Shown here: positions 5,613 to 13,783 of the stretch, piece after piece
Layout: the number at the start of each line of letters is the position of its first letter
Numbering within the stretch: the stretch's first letter is position 1
Assembly (NCBI GenBank): GCA_001801825.1
Contig: MGYR01000147.1
Coordinates: forward strand, 1-18,478
Source: Gammaproteobacteria bacterium RIFCSPLOWO2_02_FULL_56_15
GTDB taxonomy: Bacteria; Pseudomonadota; Gammaproteobacteria; Eutrophobiales; Eutrophobiaceae
Direction of reading: 5' to 3'
Length of the DNA: 18,478 nt
Made by a program: the position numbers and the translations under genes
The notes under the pieces: generated by a model
The model's database searches: none
Told to the model about the DNA's origin: nothing
The model's input: only the letters and a program-made list of their open reading frames with translations

Positions 5613-8315
5613 ATGTTCAGAAGAATAATTACAGCGATATTTGGCAGCAGGAATGCCAGGGTTTTGAAACGGATCCAGAACGACGTTCATAGGATCAATA
5701 CATTCGAGGCAGAGATTGAGGCTCTAAAGGACAATGCTTTTCCAGAGCAAACCCGGGAACTCAGGAACAGGTTGTTCGCCGGGCAGTCACTGGAGGAGAT
5801 CCTGCCGGAGGCATTCGCACTGGTGCGAGAAGCAGGCAAGCGCACCCTCGGGTTGAGACATTTTGACGTACAAATGGTCGGCGGCGTTGTCCTGCATGAA
5901 GGTAATATCGCCGAGATGCGCACGGGGGAAGGGAAAACCCTGGTTGCCACTCTTGCCGCCTACTTGAATGCCCTCAGTGGCAAAGGTGTTCATATCGTTA
6001 CGGTCAATGATTACCTTGCCCGCAGGGATGCGGAGTGGATGGGTAAAATCTACAGCTTCCTTGGGATGAGTACCGGAGTGATCGTTGCAGGATTGGACAA
6101 TGAAGCACGCAAGGCGGCCTACCGCGCGGATATCACGTACGGCACCAACAATGAATTTGGTTTCGATTATCTCAGGGATAACATGAAATTCAGCAAGGAT
6201 GCGCGGGTCCAGCGGGAGCTGCACTTTGCCATTGTCGATGAGGTGGACTCCATATTAATAGACGAGGCCCGGACGCCACTGATTATTTCCGGGCCCATTG
6301 ACGACAGATCGGATCTGTATACGAGCATTAACAAACTGATCCCAAAACTGGCCAGGCAGATGACAGAGGATGGCCCGGGCGATTACAGCATTGATGAAAA
6401 AACCAAGCAGGCCTACCTGACGGAAGATGGCAATATTCATGCGGAAGCACTGTTGAAGGATACAGGCATCATAGGGAGGGATCAGGGATTATACGATCCG
6501 GTAAACTTACCCGTACTGCATCATATGAACTCCGCACTAAGAGCGCATTCCCTGTTTTCCAAGGATGTGGACTACATCATCCAGAACAATGAAGTTGTCA
6601 TCGTGGATGAATTTACGGGCAGAACCATGCCCGGCAGAAGATGGTCCGACGGTCTGCATCAGGCCATAGAAGCAAAGGAAGGAGTTTCGATCCAGAACGA
6701 AAACCAGACGCTGGCCACCATTACCTACCAGAATTATTTCCGCCTTTATGCAAAGCTTTCCGGCATGACCGGCACGGCCGATACCGAGGCTCATGAGTTT
6801 CAGCAGATTTATGGACTCGAGGTTATCGTAATACCGACCAATGTACCCATGATCAGGGATGACCAGCCCGACATGGTGTTTATTTCCGCCAGGGAAAAGT
6901 TCCAGGCGATAATGGAGGATATCAAGGATTGTATCGCCAGAGGACAACCTGTGCTGGTCGGTACCGCCTCGATTGAAGTATCGGAACTGCTTTCCGGTAT
7001 GTTCGCCAAGGAGAAGATCCGCCACCAGGTGCTTAATGCCAAGTTCCATGAGAAAGAGGCAGAGATCGTAGCCCAGGCCGGCAGCCCAGGCACGGTAACC
7101 ATCGCTACAAACATGGCTGGACGCGGCACTGATATAGTACTTGGCGGCAATTACGAAGCAGAACTGAAAAAGCTGGTGGAAGCGGATGCTGAACAGACTG
7201 CGAGGATCAGGGAGGATTGGCGTAAGAAACATGAGCAGGTGATCGCCAGTGGAGGGCTCAGGATCGTGGGTACGGAACGTCATGAATCACGGAGGATCGA
7301 TAACCAGCTCCGCGGCCGTTCCGGCAGGCAGGGAGACCCGGGTTCCAGCCGGTTTTATCTGTCACTGGAAGATAATCTGATGCGGATATTCGCCTCCGAG
7401 CGAGTGGCTGCCATCATGCAGAAACTGGGTATGCAGGAGGGTGAAGCCATAGAATCGACCCTTGTCTCCAGAAGTATCGAGAATGCTCAGCGCAAGGTGG
7501 AAGGACATAATTTCGATATCCGTAAACACCTGTTGGAATACGATGATGTCGCCAACGACCAGCGAAAGGAAATCTACAAGTGGCGTAATGAGCTGCTGGA
7601 ACAGGAGGATGTCAGTGAAGATATCAAAAACATGCGCATGGGAGTCATCGAGGAAATTATCAACAGGTATATACCTGCAGGCAGCCATGATGAGTTATGG
7701 AATATCCCCGGACTCACCGATGCTCTGGAACGCACCTTCAATGTCCGCCATGATATCGGTGACTGGTTGCTGAAGGATGTGGCACTCGAGGAGGAGACCC
7801 TGAGGGAAAAGATCATCACTGAAACCTTGGCCTTTCTGGAAAGGAAGGCATCCGGTGTCCCAGCCGATCTGTTGCGCAGGCTGGAAAGGGATATCATGCT
7901 CGATATACTGGATCGACACTGGAAGGAACACCTTGTGGCGATGGATTCCCTCCGCCAAGGTATTGGTTTGAGGAGTTATGCACAAAAGAACCCAAAGCAG
8001 GAATACAAGCGGGAAGCCTTTGAAATGTTTGGCCGCATGCTTGAGGAGATTCGATACGCTGTCATAGAAATTCTGGCAAAAGTACAGTTCCGAACGGAGA
8101 GGGATATCGAGCTCGTCGGGAAAAAACAGGAACCTGATGAGAAGAAGATATCCTATAGTCATCCGGCTTCACCTGAGCCATTGGCGGGTCATGCGGGAGG
8201 CGGCAAGACCGCCGCCACACCCTACGTCAGAAATGAAAGAAAGATTGGACGCAATGAACCCTGTCCATGTGGCTCCGGAAAAAAATACAAGCAATGTCAC
8301 GGCAGGCTGGCGTAG
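5613..8315 (+). CDS. secA: Preprotein translocase ATPase SecA
   Basis: SecA drives unfolded preproteins through SecYEG. I choose ATG 5613 because the product then begins MFRRIITAIFGSRN, aligned with the SecA N-terminus (an in-frame GTG at 5580 would add 11 foreign residues); it has 900 residues (E. coli 901). Visible: Walker A TGEGKT (104-109), DEAD-type Walker B VDEVD (208-212), the preprotein-crosslinking region, the second nucleotide-binding fold with TNMAGRGTDI and GRSGRQGDPGSS, the helical scaffold/wing, and the C-terminal zinc motif C884-x-C886-x8-C895-H896 that binds SecB and lipids. No SD is visible and no secM precedes it; regulation of secA therefore must differ from E. coli. argJ follows 66 bp downstream. 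Confidence 0.98.
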   Translation: MFRRIITAIFGSRNARVLKRIQNDVHRINTFEAEIEALKDNAFPEQTRELRNRLFAGQSLEEILPEAFALVREAGKRTLGLRHFDVQMVGGVVLHEGNIAEMRTGEGKTLVATLAAYLNALSGKGVHIVTVNDYLARRDAEWMGKIYSFLGMSTGVIVAGLDNEARKAAYRADITYGTNNEFGFDYLRDNMKFSKDARVQRELHFAIVDEVDSILIDEARTPLIISGPIDDRSDLYTSINKLIPKLARQMTEDGPGDYSIDEKTKQAYLTEDGNIHAEALLKDTGIIGRDQGLYDPVNLPVLHHMNSALRAHSLFSKDVDYIIQNNEVVIVDEFTGRTMPGRRWSDGLHQAIEAKEGVSIQNENQTLATITYQNYFRLYAKLSGMTGTADTEAHEFQQIYGLEVIVIPTNVPMIRDDQPDMVFISAREKFQAIMEDIKDCIARGQPVLVGTASIEVSELLSGMFAKEKIRHQVLNAKFHEKEAEIVAQAGSPGTVTIATNMAGRGTDIVLGGNYEAELKKLVEADAEQTARIREDWRKKHEQVIASGGLRIVGTERHESRRIDNQLRGRSGRQGDPGSSRFYLSLEDNLMRIFASERVAAIMQKLGMQEGEAIESTLVSRSIENAQRKVEGHNFDIRKHLLEYDDVANDQRKEIYKWRNELLEQEDVSEDIKNMRMGVIEEIINRYIPAGSHDELWNIPGLTDALERTFNVRHDIGDWLLKDVALEEETLREKIITETLAFLERKASGVPADLLRRLERDIMLDILDRHWKEHLVAMDSLRQGIGLRSYAQKNPKQEYKREAFEMFGRMLEEIRYAVIEILAKVQFRTERDIELVGKKQEPDEKKISYSHPASPEPLAGHAGGGKTAATPYVRNERKIGRNEPCPCGSGKKYKQCHGRLA

Positions 8316-8381
8316 GCATGGAATTTTTCCAGATTGGCGATTCTTGATCAAGTTGAGTGCTGATATCGGGATGCGGGGATT

Positions 8382-9602
8382 ATGGCGGTTGGATTGAGTG
8401 AGCCTGCCAACCCGGCTCCGGTCGGCGGTATCAGGCTTGCCGCCTGTTCTGCGGGAATTTACCGGAAGCAGAGACTGGATATGGTCTTGTTCGAAATGAG
8501 CAGGGATTCCGGATGTGCGGCAGTGTTTACGCAGAATGCCTTTTGTGCGGCGCCGGTGCAGATTGCAAGACGGCATCTCGCCGTAATACCCCATCCCCGA
8601 TACCTGCTTATCAATGCAGGAAACGCCAATGCCGGCACCGGCGAACGCGGTCTGTTCGATGCCCGGCGCACATGTGAGTATCTTGCCGAAAAGGGCGGGT
8701 GCAGGCCGGAGGAGGTTCTCCCTTTTTCCACTGGAGTTATCGGCGAGTACCTGCCGGTGGATCGGCTTTGCCAGGGTGTCGACGCAATGCTTGGAAGGCT
8801 CGATGAGCACAACTGGAGGGATTGCAGCCGCGCCATTATGACCACAGATACCGTCGCCAAGTCCGTCTCCAAACAGGTCGTCCTGGATGGAAGGCAGGTA
8901 ACCCTGACAGGGATTGCCAAGGGCTCGGGGATGATAAAGCCTGATATGGCCACCATGCTTGCCTTCATCGCCACGGACGCTCAACTGGACCACGGGCTTA
9001 TGCAGTCCATGTTGCAACAGTCAGTCAACAGGAGCTTTAACAGGATTACTGTGGATGGAGACACATCGACCAATGATGCTTGTGTTCTGGTTGCTACAGG
9101 AAAGAGCGGAGTCGTTATTCAAGCTGGGAACCAGGAGAGATACAGCTTATTTAATGCCGCTCTCCATGAAATCTGCCTTGATCTCGCGCAGGCTATAATC
9201 CGTGATGGAGAAGGCGCAAGCAAATACCTGTCGATAACCGTAAGCGGAGGTAGAAATTCCTTGGATTGTCTTCGGACAGCCTATGCCATAGCCGAGTCAC
9301 CGCTCGTCAAGACTGCCTGCCATGCCTCCGATCCCAACTGGGGCAGAATCCTCGCGGCAGTGGGTCGGGCCGGTATCCTGGATCTCGAGATAGGTCGCGT
9401 ATCGATACAGGTGAACGATGTCTGTATTGTCGCCAAGGGGATGCGTACCCCGGAGTATACCGAGGATCAGGGCAAGCGGGCTATGCTGCAGGATGAAATC
9501 TTTGTTACTGTAGACCTTGGCATGGGGGATGCCGAGGAAACCGTGTGGACCTGTGATCTTTCAGCGGAGTATATCCGGATCAATGCAGAATACAGAACCT
9601 GA
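8382..9602 (+). CDS. argJ: Glutamate N-acetyltransferase / ornithine acetyltransferase ArgJ
   Basis: ArgJ transfers the acetyl group from N-acetylornithine to glutamate, closing the cyclic arginine pathway; some members also use acetyl-CoA. The product has 406 residues, normal for the family. The autocleavage motif KGSGMIKPDMATML is present, with the break expected between A190 and T191, T191 becoming the nucleophile of the beta chain. Other family marks: NAGNANAGTG (78-87), FSTGVIGEYLPV (115-126), TTDTVAKSV, and TVDGDTSTND in the beta chain. ATG 8382 is preceded by a purine-rich GCGGGGA. The secA-argJ-mutT order is a frequent gammaproteobacterial arrangement. Whether it is mono- or bifunctional cannot be judged here. 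Confidence 0.96.
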   Translation: MAVGLSEPANPAPVGGIRLAACSAGIYRKQRLDMVLFEMSRDSGCAAVFTQNAFCAAPVQIARRHLAVIPHPRYLLINAGNANAGTGERGLFDARRTCEYLAEKGGCRPEEVLPFSTGVIGEYLPVDRLCQGVDAMLGRLDEHNWRDCSRAIMTTDTVAKSVSKQVVLDGRQVTLTGIAKGSGMIKPDMATMLAFIATDAQLDHGLMQSMLQQSVNRSFNRITVDGDTSTNDACVLVATGKSGVVIQAGNQERYSLFNAALHEICLDLAQAIIRDGEGASKYLSITVSGGRNSLDCLRTAYAIAESPLVKTACHASDPNWGRILAAVGRAGILDLEIGRVSIQVNDVCIVAKGMRTPEYTEDQGKRAMLQDEIFVTVDLGMGDAEETVWTCDLSAEYIRINAEYRT

Positions 9603-9644
9603 AAGAACAGGAGACAAATAGGGAGCCCGAGAATCAGGTCGAGA

Positions 9645-10034
9645 GTGCATGTGGTCGCCGGTGTTATTTATAACCGGCACAGGGACCAGATCCTGGTAGC
9701 GAAGCGTCTCCCGCGCAGTCACTTGGGAGGATACTGGGAGTTTCCGGGCGGTAAACTACAACCGGGTGAGGAGCCCTTGACCGCCCTGGTCAGGGAACTG
9801 CGGGAAGAAATTAATATCGAGGTGAAGACCGCAGAGCCTCTCATCAAGACTGATCATGATTATCCGGAAAAATCCGTAACATTGGATGTATGGTCGGTTT
9901 ACGAGTGGACTGGTGTTTGCCAAGGTAATGAGGGACAGGTTATCAGGTGGCTGGATATCGACTCACTGGATCCTGGGCAGTTTCCGGCTGCGGATCATCC
10001 CGTAATTAAAGCGATCCGCTTGGCGCCTCCTTGA
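9645..10034 (+). CDS. mutT: 8-oxo-dGTP diphosphatase MutT (Nudix hydrolase)
   Basis: MutT hydrolyses 8-oxo-dGTP to the monophosphate and so prevents A:T to C:G transversions. The product has 129 residues, the E. coli length. The Nudix box runs G36-x5-E42-x7-R50-E51-L-R-E54-E55-I-N57-I58; the metal-binding REUxEE is intact, while the usual glycine of the box end is N57. GGYWEFPGGK before the box and the C-terminal RW...L...FPAADHPVI segment are typical of MutT rather than generic Nudix proteins. The start is GTG 9645, chosen because the protein begins at the family's first beta strand (HVVAGVI); no strong SD. It lies 42 bp after argJ, and its last 29 bp overlap yacG on the other strand. Confidence 0.93.
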   Translation: MHVVAGVIYNRHRDQILVAKRLPRSHLGGYWEFPGGKLQPGEEPLTALVRELREEINIEVKTAEPLIKTDHDYPEKSVTLDVWSVYEWTGVCQGNEGQVIRWLDIDSLDPGQFPAADHPVIKAIRLAPP

Positions 10035-10125
10035 TAGATGAGCAGCGCCCGCCGCAGAATAGCCGCCACGGATTCCTTTTATCTATACTGACAGGATTAC
10101 CGCAGTTCGGACAGCGGGCGATCAT
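10006..10125 (-). CDS. yacG: Minimal YacG-type zinc-finger protein (DNA gyrase inhibitor family), 39 aa
   Basis: YacG in E. coli is a small zinc-finger protein that binds GyrB and inhibits DNA gyrase. This frame starts at ATG 10125-10123, overlapping the zapD stop as ATGA, and ends with TAA at 10008-10006; it encodes 39 residues. The zinc site is intact and spaced as in YacG: C5-x2-C8 (RCPNCG), 15 residues, then C24-x3-C28 (LFCGGRC), with the conserved NPWRLFC segment before the second pair. The family's LIDLGxW block and acidic tail after the last cysteine are replaced by a short unrelated tail (SSIKEAPSGSL), so it is about 25 residues shorter than E. coli YacG. The order zapD-yacG with mutT nearby supports the identity. 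Its 3' end overlaps mutT by 29 bp, convergently. It could be a functional zinc finger or a decaying gene. Confidence 0.8.
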   Translation of the reverse strand: MIARCPNCGNPVSIDKRNPWRLFCGGRCSSIKEAPSGSL

Positions 10126-10931
10126 AGGATACAACAGTGTAATTCAAAGCTGACTGTGGACTTGCTTTGCACTGGTCGATTCGAGGTCTTTGGTTGTTCC
10201 AGAAAACGGATTGTGAAACGGTGTTTACCCCCGCTGATTTCAGGGAAACACAGAGATTCGGCTGGCAACAGCACCCGGATCAACTGGCATGCCACGCTGG
10301 ATTCAATTATCTGCTGATAGAATCCGTTTTCCGCCTGCCGGTTAGTCGGGTTGGTGCTGTTTCGTATCATCTGGAGGCATAGTTCGATACTGTTTCTAAT
10401 GATCAATAGATCCTTCAACCAGAGTCCTAGTTGATTTGTACGTTCCTCAGGCGGCCTGTGTAGCCAGAAATTATAATTCGGGAGGTCAAAATTACAGGTT
10501 CCGCCTGGAATCGCGATGCGCTGCTTGACAGAGGTTACAAATTCATCCTGGCGCAGTGCCTGTCCCGGCTGGCAGCCGCTGTCACGCAGGGTGAAAAGGT
10601 TGGAATTGAGATTATCAAGGATCTTGCGTAATCGGCTGGTATCCACACCAGGGGATCCGTCCAGTGCCAAGAGTGTATTGGCATGTCGTTCCAGTTCCTT
10701 CATCAGTTCAGACTTCAGATCCGAGCGTGCGAGAAAATCTACTATCTCCATCAACAATATCAGGGTTTGCCGATTCTCCCATTCATTGGTCCCGTTGATG
10801 AAGTGCTCCACCTGCTTGAAGAGGTGCTCAATCCTGAGAAAGGATCGCACCCGCTCACTCAGCGGTTGTTCATAGATGATTTGAGTATTCAAACCTGGTA
10901 TTTCCAATCCCGGCAGTGGCTTTGATTTCAT
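10122..10931 (-). CDS. zapD: Z-ring-associated protein ZapD
   Basis: ZapD binds the C-terminal peptide of FtsZ and bundles protofilaments, stabilising the Z-ring. The product has 269 residues (E. coli 247), the extra length being at both ends. The N-terminal pattern YEQPLSERVRSFLRIEHLF (19-37) matches the ZapD start, followed by the long helical domain (about 40-125), then the beta domain with the conserved PGGTCNFDLPNYNFWLH (142-158) and PPEER..QL..WL segments. ATG 10931 is the only upstream methionine codon; no strong SD. It lies 12 bp after coaE and shares an ATGA stop-start overlap with yacG, so translation is probably coupled. Family assignment is firm; the C-terminal ELHCCIL tail is unusual for the family but its meaning is unknown. 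Confidence 0.95.
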   Translation of the reverse strand: MKSKPLPGLEIPGLNTQIIYEQPLSERVRSFLRIEHLFKQVEHFINGTNEWENRQTLILLMEIVDFLARSDLKSELMKELERHANTLLALDGSPGVDTSRLRKILDNLNSNLFTLRDSGCQPGQALRQDEFVTSVKQRIAIPGGTCNFDLPNYNFWLHRPPEERTNQLGLWLKDLLIIRNSIELCLQMIRNSTNPTNRQAENGFYQQIIESSVACQLIRVLLPAESLCFPEISGGKHRFTIRFLEQPKTSNRPVQSKSTVSFELHCCIL

Positions 10932-10943
10932 GGGTCTGCCGGC

Positions 10944-11567
10944 TTATTGTAGCGAATTTGTTGCGATTACAAGATATTTATCGTGCAGTTTCTTCACCTG
11001 CCGGCAGAGGTGTTCGGGACCCAGGTCATTCTGGATGACATCATCGGCGCCTGCAAGGCGCTGCGCTCGGCTGACCTGGGTGTCCATAATTTTCTTGATG
11101 GAGTCTTCGCTCACGCCGTCACGCAGGCTGGCTCGAAGCAGCTGTGTAGATTCAGACACATCCACAACGAGAACGCGATCCACGCTCTGGCCCTTACCCG
11201 ATTCAAAAAGCAGAGGGATACTGATGATGCAGTAGGAATAAGGCGCGGAAGCAGCCTGTTGTGCAATTTCCAAGCGTACCAGAGGGTGAATGATCGCCTC
11301 GAGCCGCCTTCTGTTCTCGGGTTCAGAAAATACAATCCGACGCAGATGATCACGCCGCAGTTCACCACCTTCCCCAGCTACATCCACGCCAAATTCGCGG
11401 AGAATTTTCAGGTACGCTGGTTTCCCTGATCTGACCAGATCATGGGAAATCCGATCCGCATCGATGATGGGTACACCAAGCCCTGCAAATAGATTGGATA
11501 CTGTGGTTTTGCCGCTGCCGATCCCGCCAGTCAGGCCGACTCTCAGGGATGGTGTCAAGGCGACCAT
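10944..11567 (-). CDS. coaE: Dephospho-CoA kinase CoaE
   Basis: CoaE phosphorylates the 3'-hydroxyl of dephospho-CoA, the last step of coenzyme A synthesis. I start at ATG 11567, which gives 207 residues (E. coli 206) and a normal N-terminus MVALTPSLRVGLTGG; an upstream in-frame codon at 11621 would add 18 non-family residues lying inside pilD. The P-loop is GGIGSGKT (14-21), followed by VPIIDADRISHDLV (32-45) with the substrate-binding acidic pair, HPLVR (94-98), and IPLLFE in the lid region. It overlaps the end of pilD by 13 bp, so it is translated as part of the pil operon, a common pilD-coaE-zapD-yacG order in pilus-bearing gammaproteobacteria. Confidence 0.96.
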   Translation of the reverse strand: MVALTPSLRVGLTGGIGSGKTTVSNLFAGLGVPIIDADRISHDLVRSGKPAYLKILREFGVDVAGEGGELRRDHLRRIVFSEPENRRRLEAIIHPLVRLEIAQQAASAPYSYCIISIPLLFESGKGQSVDRVLVVDVSESTQLLRASLRDGVSEDSIKKIMDTQVSRAQRLAGADDVIQNDLGPEHLCRQVKKLHDKYLVIATNSLQ

Positions 11568-12433
11568 GCCCAGCGGGTATACATCGAGTTCAATTCCTGC
11601 CCCAGGATCAGCGCGATCCATCCGGCCGCCGCGAGGTAAGGTCCAAAGGGTATGGGTCGGCTCATTTCCTGCCGCTTAAGTAGTATCATGGTGATGCCTA
11701 CGACTGCTCCGCAAAGTGAAGAGAGGAGGATGATCTGCGGCAGCATCTGCCATCCCAGCCAGGCACCAAGTGCGGACAGCAGCTTGAAATCCCCGTACCC
11801 CATGCCTTCCTTCCCGGTCACCAGGCGAAACAACATGAAGACGCTCCATAGAATACCATAACCGGCCATTGCGCCTATCAGGCTGGATTCCAAGTCGGTA
11901 AAGACACCGAACAGGCTGACCAGCAGACCCATCCATAAAACAGGCAGGGTGATATCATCAGGCAACAACTGGTGATCCAGGTCGATAATACTTATGCTCA
12001 GCAATGCCCAGCTGAAGACCAGGGCAAGCACAGCCTGGATCGTAAAACCGAAATACCAGGACAGAAACAGCGCCAGAACACCGCTTATCGCCTCCACCAT
12101 GGGGTAGCGAAGTGAGATCGGAGCCCCGCAGCCCGAACATTTTCCGCGCAGCATGAGATAACTGAGTACCGGTATGTTCTCAACTGCCCTGATCATGCGA
12201 TTGCAGTGGGGGCATCGGGAGCGAGGCCGGAACAGATTGTAGGGCTCTGGTACCCGGGGCTGACCGTAATTGATGTCGAGGATCAAACGGCATTCCTTTT
12301 CCCAATTGCGTTGCAGCATTATTGGAAGCCGGTGGATCACTACGTTGAGAAAGCTGCCCACCAGCAGGCCTATGACGGCCATCAAGAGATAATAGGCTGG
12401 AGGCGTTGTCTGCAGGTAATTCAGAAGTTGCAT
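11555..12433 (-). CDS. pilD: Prepilin leader peptidase / N-methyltransferase PilD
   Basis: PilD is the polytopic inner-membrane aspartyl protease that cleaves the leader of type IV prepilins and methylates the new N-terminus; it usually also serves type II secretion pseudopilins. The product has 292 residues. GSFLNVVIHRLP (26-37) begins the methyltransferase/zinc domain with C74-x2-C77 and C99-x2-C102. The catalytic aspartates are in IIDLDHQLLPD (D151) and GMGYGDFK (D215, GxGD motif). About eight membrane segments are seen. ATG 12433 has no strong SD. A 125-bp spacer separates it from pilC; it overlaps coaE downstream. Confidence 0.97.
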   Translation of the reverse strand: MQLLNYLQTTPPAYYLLMAVIGLLVGSFLNVVIHRLPIMLQRNWEKECRLILDINYGQPRVPEPYNLFRPRSRCPHCNRMIRAVENIPVLSYLMLRGKCSGCGAPISLRYPMVEAISGVLALFLSWYFGFTIQAVLALVFSWALLSISIIDLDHQLLPDDITLPVLWMGLLVSLFGVFTDLESSLIGAMAGYGILWSVFMLFRLVTGKEGMGYGDFKLLSALGAWLGWQMLPQIILLSSLCGAVVGITMILLKRQEMSRPIPFGPYLAAAGWIALILGQELNSMYTRWAWSP

Positions 12434-12478
12434 TTACTAAAGGAATATCCGGTTATATTTTGACTGGTACAGCACAAC

Positions 12479-12504
12479 GGCGCCGCACGCCGGACCCAGG
12501 CGCC
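12479..12504. repeat. GGCGCC inverted repeat in the pilC-pilD spacer
   Basis: Two copies of the palindrome GGCGCC (12479-12484 and 12499-12504) are separated by 14 bases and can form a 6-bp GC stem. There is no T-run on either side in the minus direction, so it is not a convincing terminator. It could attenuate pilD relative to pilC or only stabilise the message. The rest of the 125-bp spacer (12434-12558) shows no gene. Confidence 0.3.
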
Positions 12505-12558
12505 ATGACAAGACGCGGATTTCCCCGATACCCGGGACATCAGGACATCCGGAAGGGT

Positions 12559-13776
12559 CTAGACGACGGCACCCATCTTGAAGATCGGGAGGTACATGCC
12601 GACCACGATACCGCCGATAACGACGCCGAGGAAGGCCATGATCATAGGTTCGAGCAGGCTGGTCAGTGCCTCTACGGCATCATCCACTTCCTGTTCGTAC
12701 CAGTCCGCCACCTTGCCCAGCATGGCATCGATAGCACCGGATTCTTCGCCGATCGCCACCATCTGCACCACCATGTTGGGGAACAGTCCTGTATCCCGCA
12801 TGGAGGCCTGTAACGAGGTGCCGGTCGCGATCGAATCCCGTATTTTCAGGCTGGCATTGTAGAAGACGATATTTCCAGTAGCACCTGCCACTGAGGTCAT
12901 CGCTTCCACAAGCGGGGTACCGGCGGCGAACATGGTCTCCAGTGTGCGGGCAAAACGGGCGATGGCTCCCTTCTCCAGTATCTCGCCGATGACCGGCAAC
13001 TTCAGCGACATGCGATCCAGGTATTGTCCTACGACAATGGAGCGTTTCTTAACCTCAATGAACCCCACGATCGCAATGATTACGACGCCGAAAATAGCCC
13101 ACCAGTAGGCGACGAAGAAATCCGATGCATCGATGAGAAACTGGGTCAGTGCCGGCAGGTCAGCTCCAAATCCAGCGAACAGTTCAGCAAACTGGGGTAT
13201 CACGAAGATCATCAGGATGGTTACGACGATTGCCGCCACGACGATAACCGCAGCGGGATAAAACAACGCGGATTTTATCTTGGATTTCAGCGCTTCGGTT
13301 TTCTCCATATAGGTGGCCAGTTTGTGCAGGATGGCTTCCAGGATACCCGCATGTTCACCTGCTTGTACGAGGTTACAGTACAAATCGTTGAACTGCAGCG
13401 GGCGTTTTCTCAGGCCATCGACCAGGCTGTTGCCGGCCTCCACATCGGCCTTGATCCCGAGAATCATGTCTTGCATGCTGGCATTTTCATGCCCACGGCC
13501 CACAATCTCGAAGGCCTGCACCAGGGGTACGCCTGAGGACATCATGGTGGCCAGTTGTCGGCTGAACACGGTGATATCTTTTGGTGTGATCTTTGCCTTG
13601 CCGGCGCCAAACAGGGATTTTGGTTTCTTTTTTACCTTGAGCGGATTAACGCCCTGCCTGCGCAGGTTTGCCTTGACCAAGGCATCGCTTTGCCCGCTCA
13701 TCTCCCCTTTTACCCGCTTGCCTGATTTGTCCGTTCCTTCCCAGACAAACATAGCTGCCTTTGCTGCTTGTGCCAT
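12559..13776 (-). CDS. pilC: Type IV pilus inner-membrane platform protein PilC
   Basis: PilC is the GspF-family platform that couples the PilB and PilT motors to pilin polymerisation. The product has 405 residues, normal length. It begins with the PilC lead-in (FVWEGTDKSGKRVKGE, 10-25), then two repeated GspF domains (about 70-192 and 273-395), the first opening FSRQLATMMSSGVPLVQA and the second FARTLETMFAAGTPLVEA. Membrane segments lie near 173-194, 221-240 and 374-396, and the end LPIFKMGAVV is typical. The start ATG 13776 lies 7 bp after the pilB stop, so the two are almost certainly cotranscribed. Confidence 0.97.
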   Translation of the reverse strand: MAQAAKAAMFVWEGTDKSGKRVKGEMSGQSDALVKANLRRQGVNPLKVKKKPKSLFGAGKAKITPKDITVFSRQLATMMSSGVPLVQAFEIVGRGHENASMQDMILGIKADVEAGNSLVDGLRKRPLQFNDLYCNLVQAGEHAGILEAILHKLATYMEKTEALKSKIKSALFYPAAVIVVAAIVVTILMIFVIPQFAELFAGFGADLPALTQFLIDASDFFVAYWWAIFGVVIIAIVGFIEVKKRSIVVGQYLDRMSLKLPVIGEILEKGAIARFARTLETMFAAGTPLVEAMTSVAGATGNIVFYNASLKIRDSIATGTSLQASMRDTGLFPNMVVQMVAIGEESGAIDAMLGKVADWYEQEVDDAVEALTSLLEPMIMAFLGVVIGGIVVGMYLPIFKMGAVV

Positions 13777-13783
13777 ATGTTTT

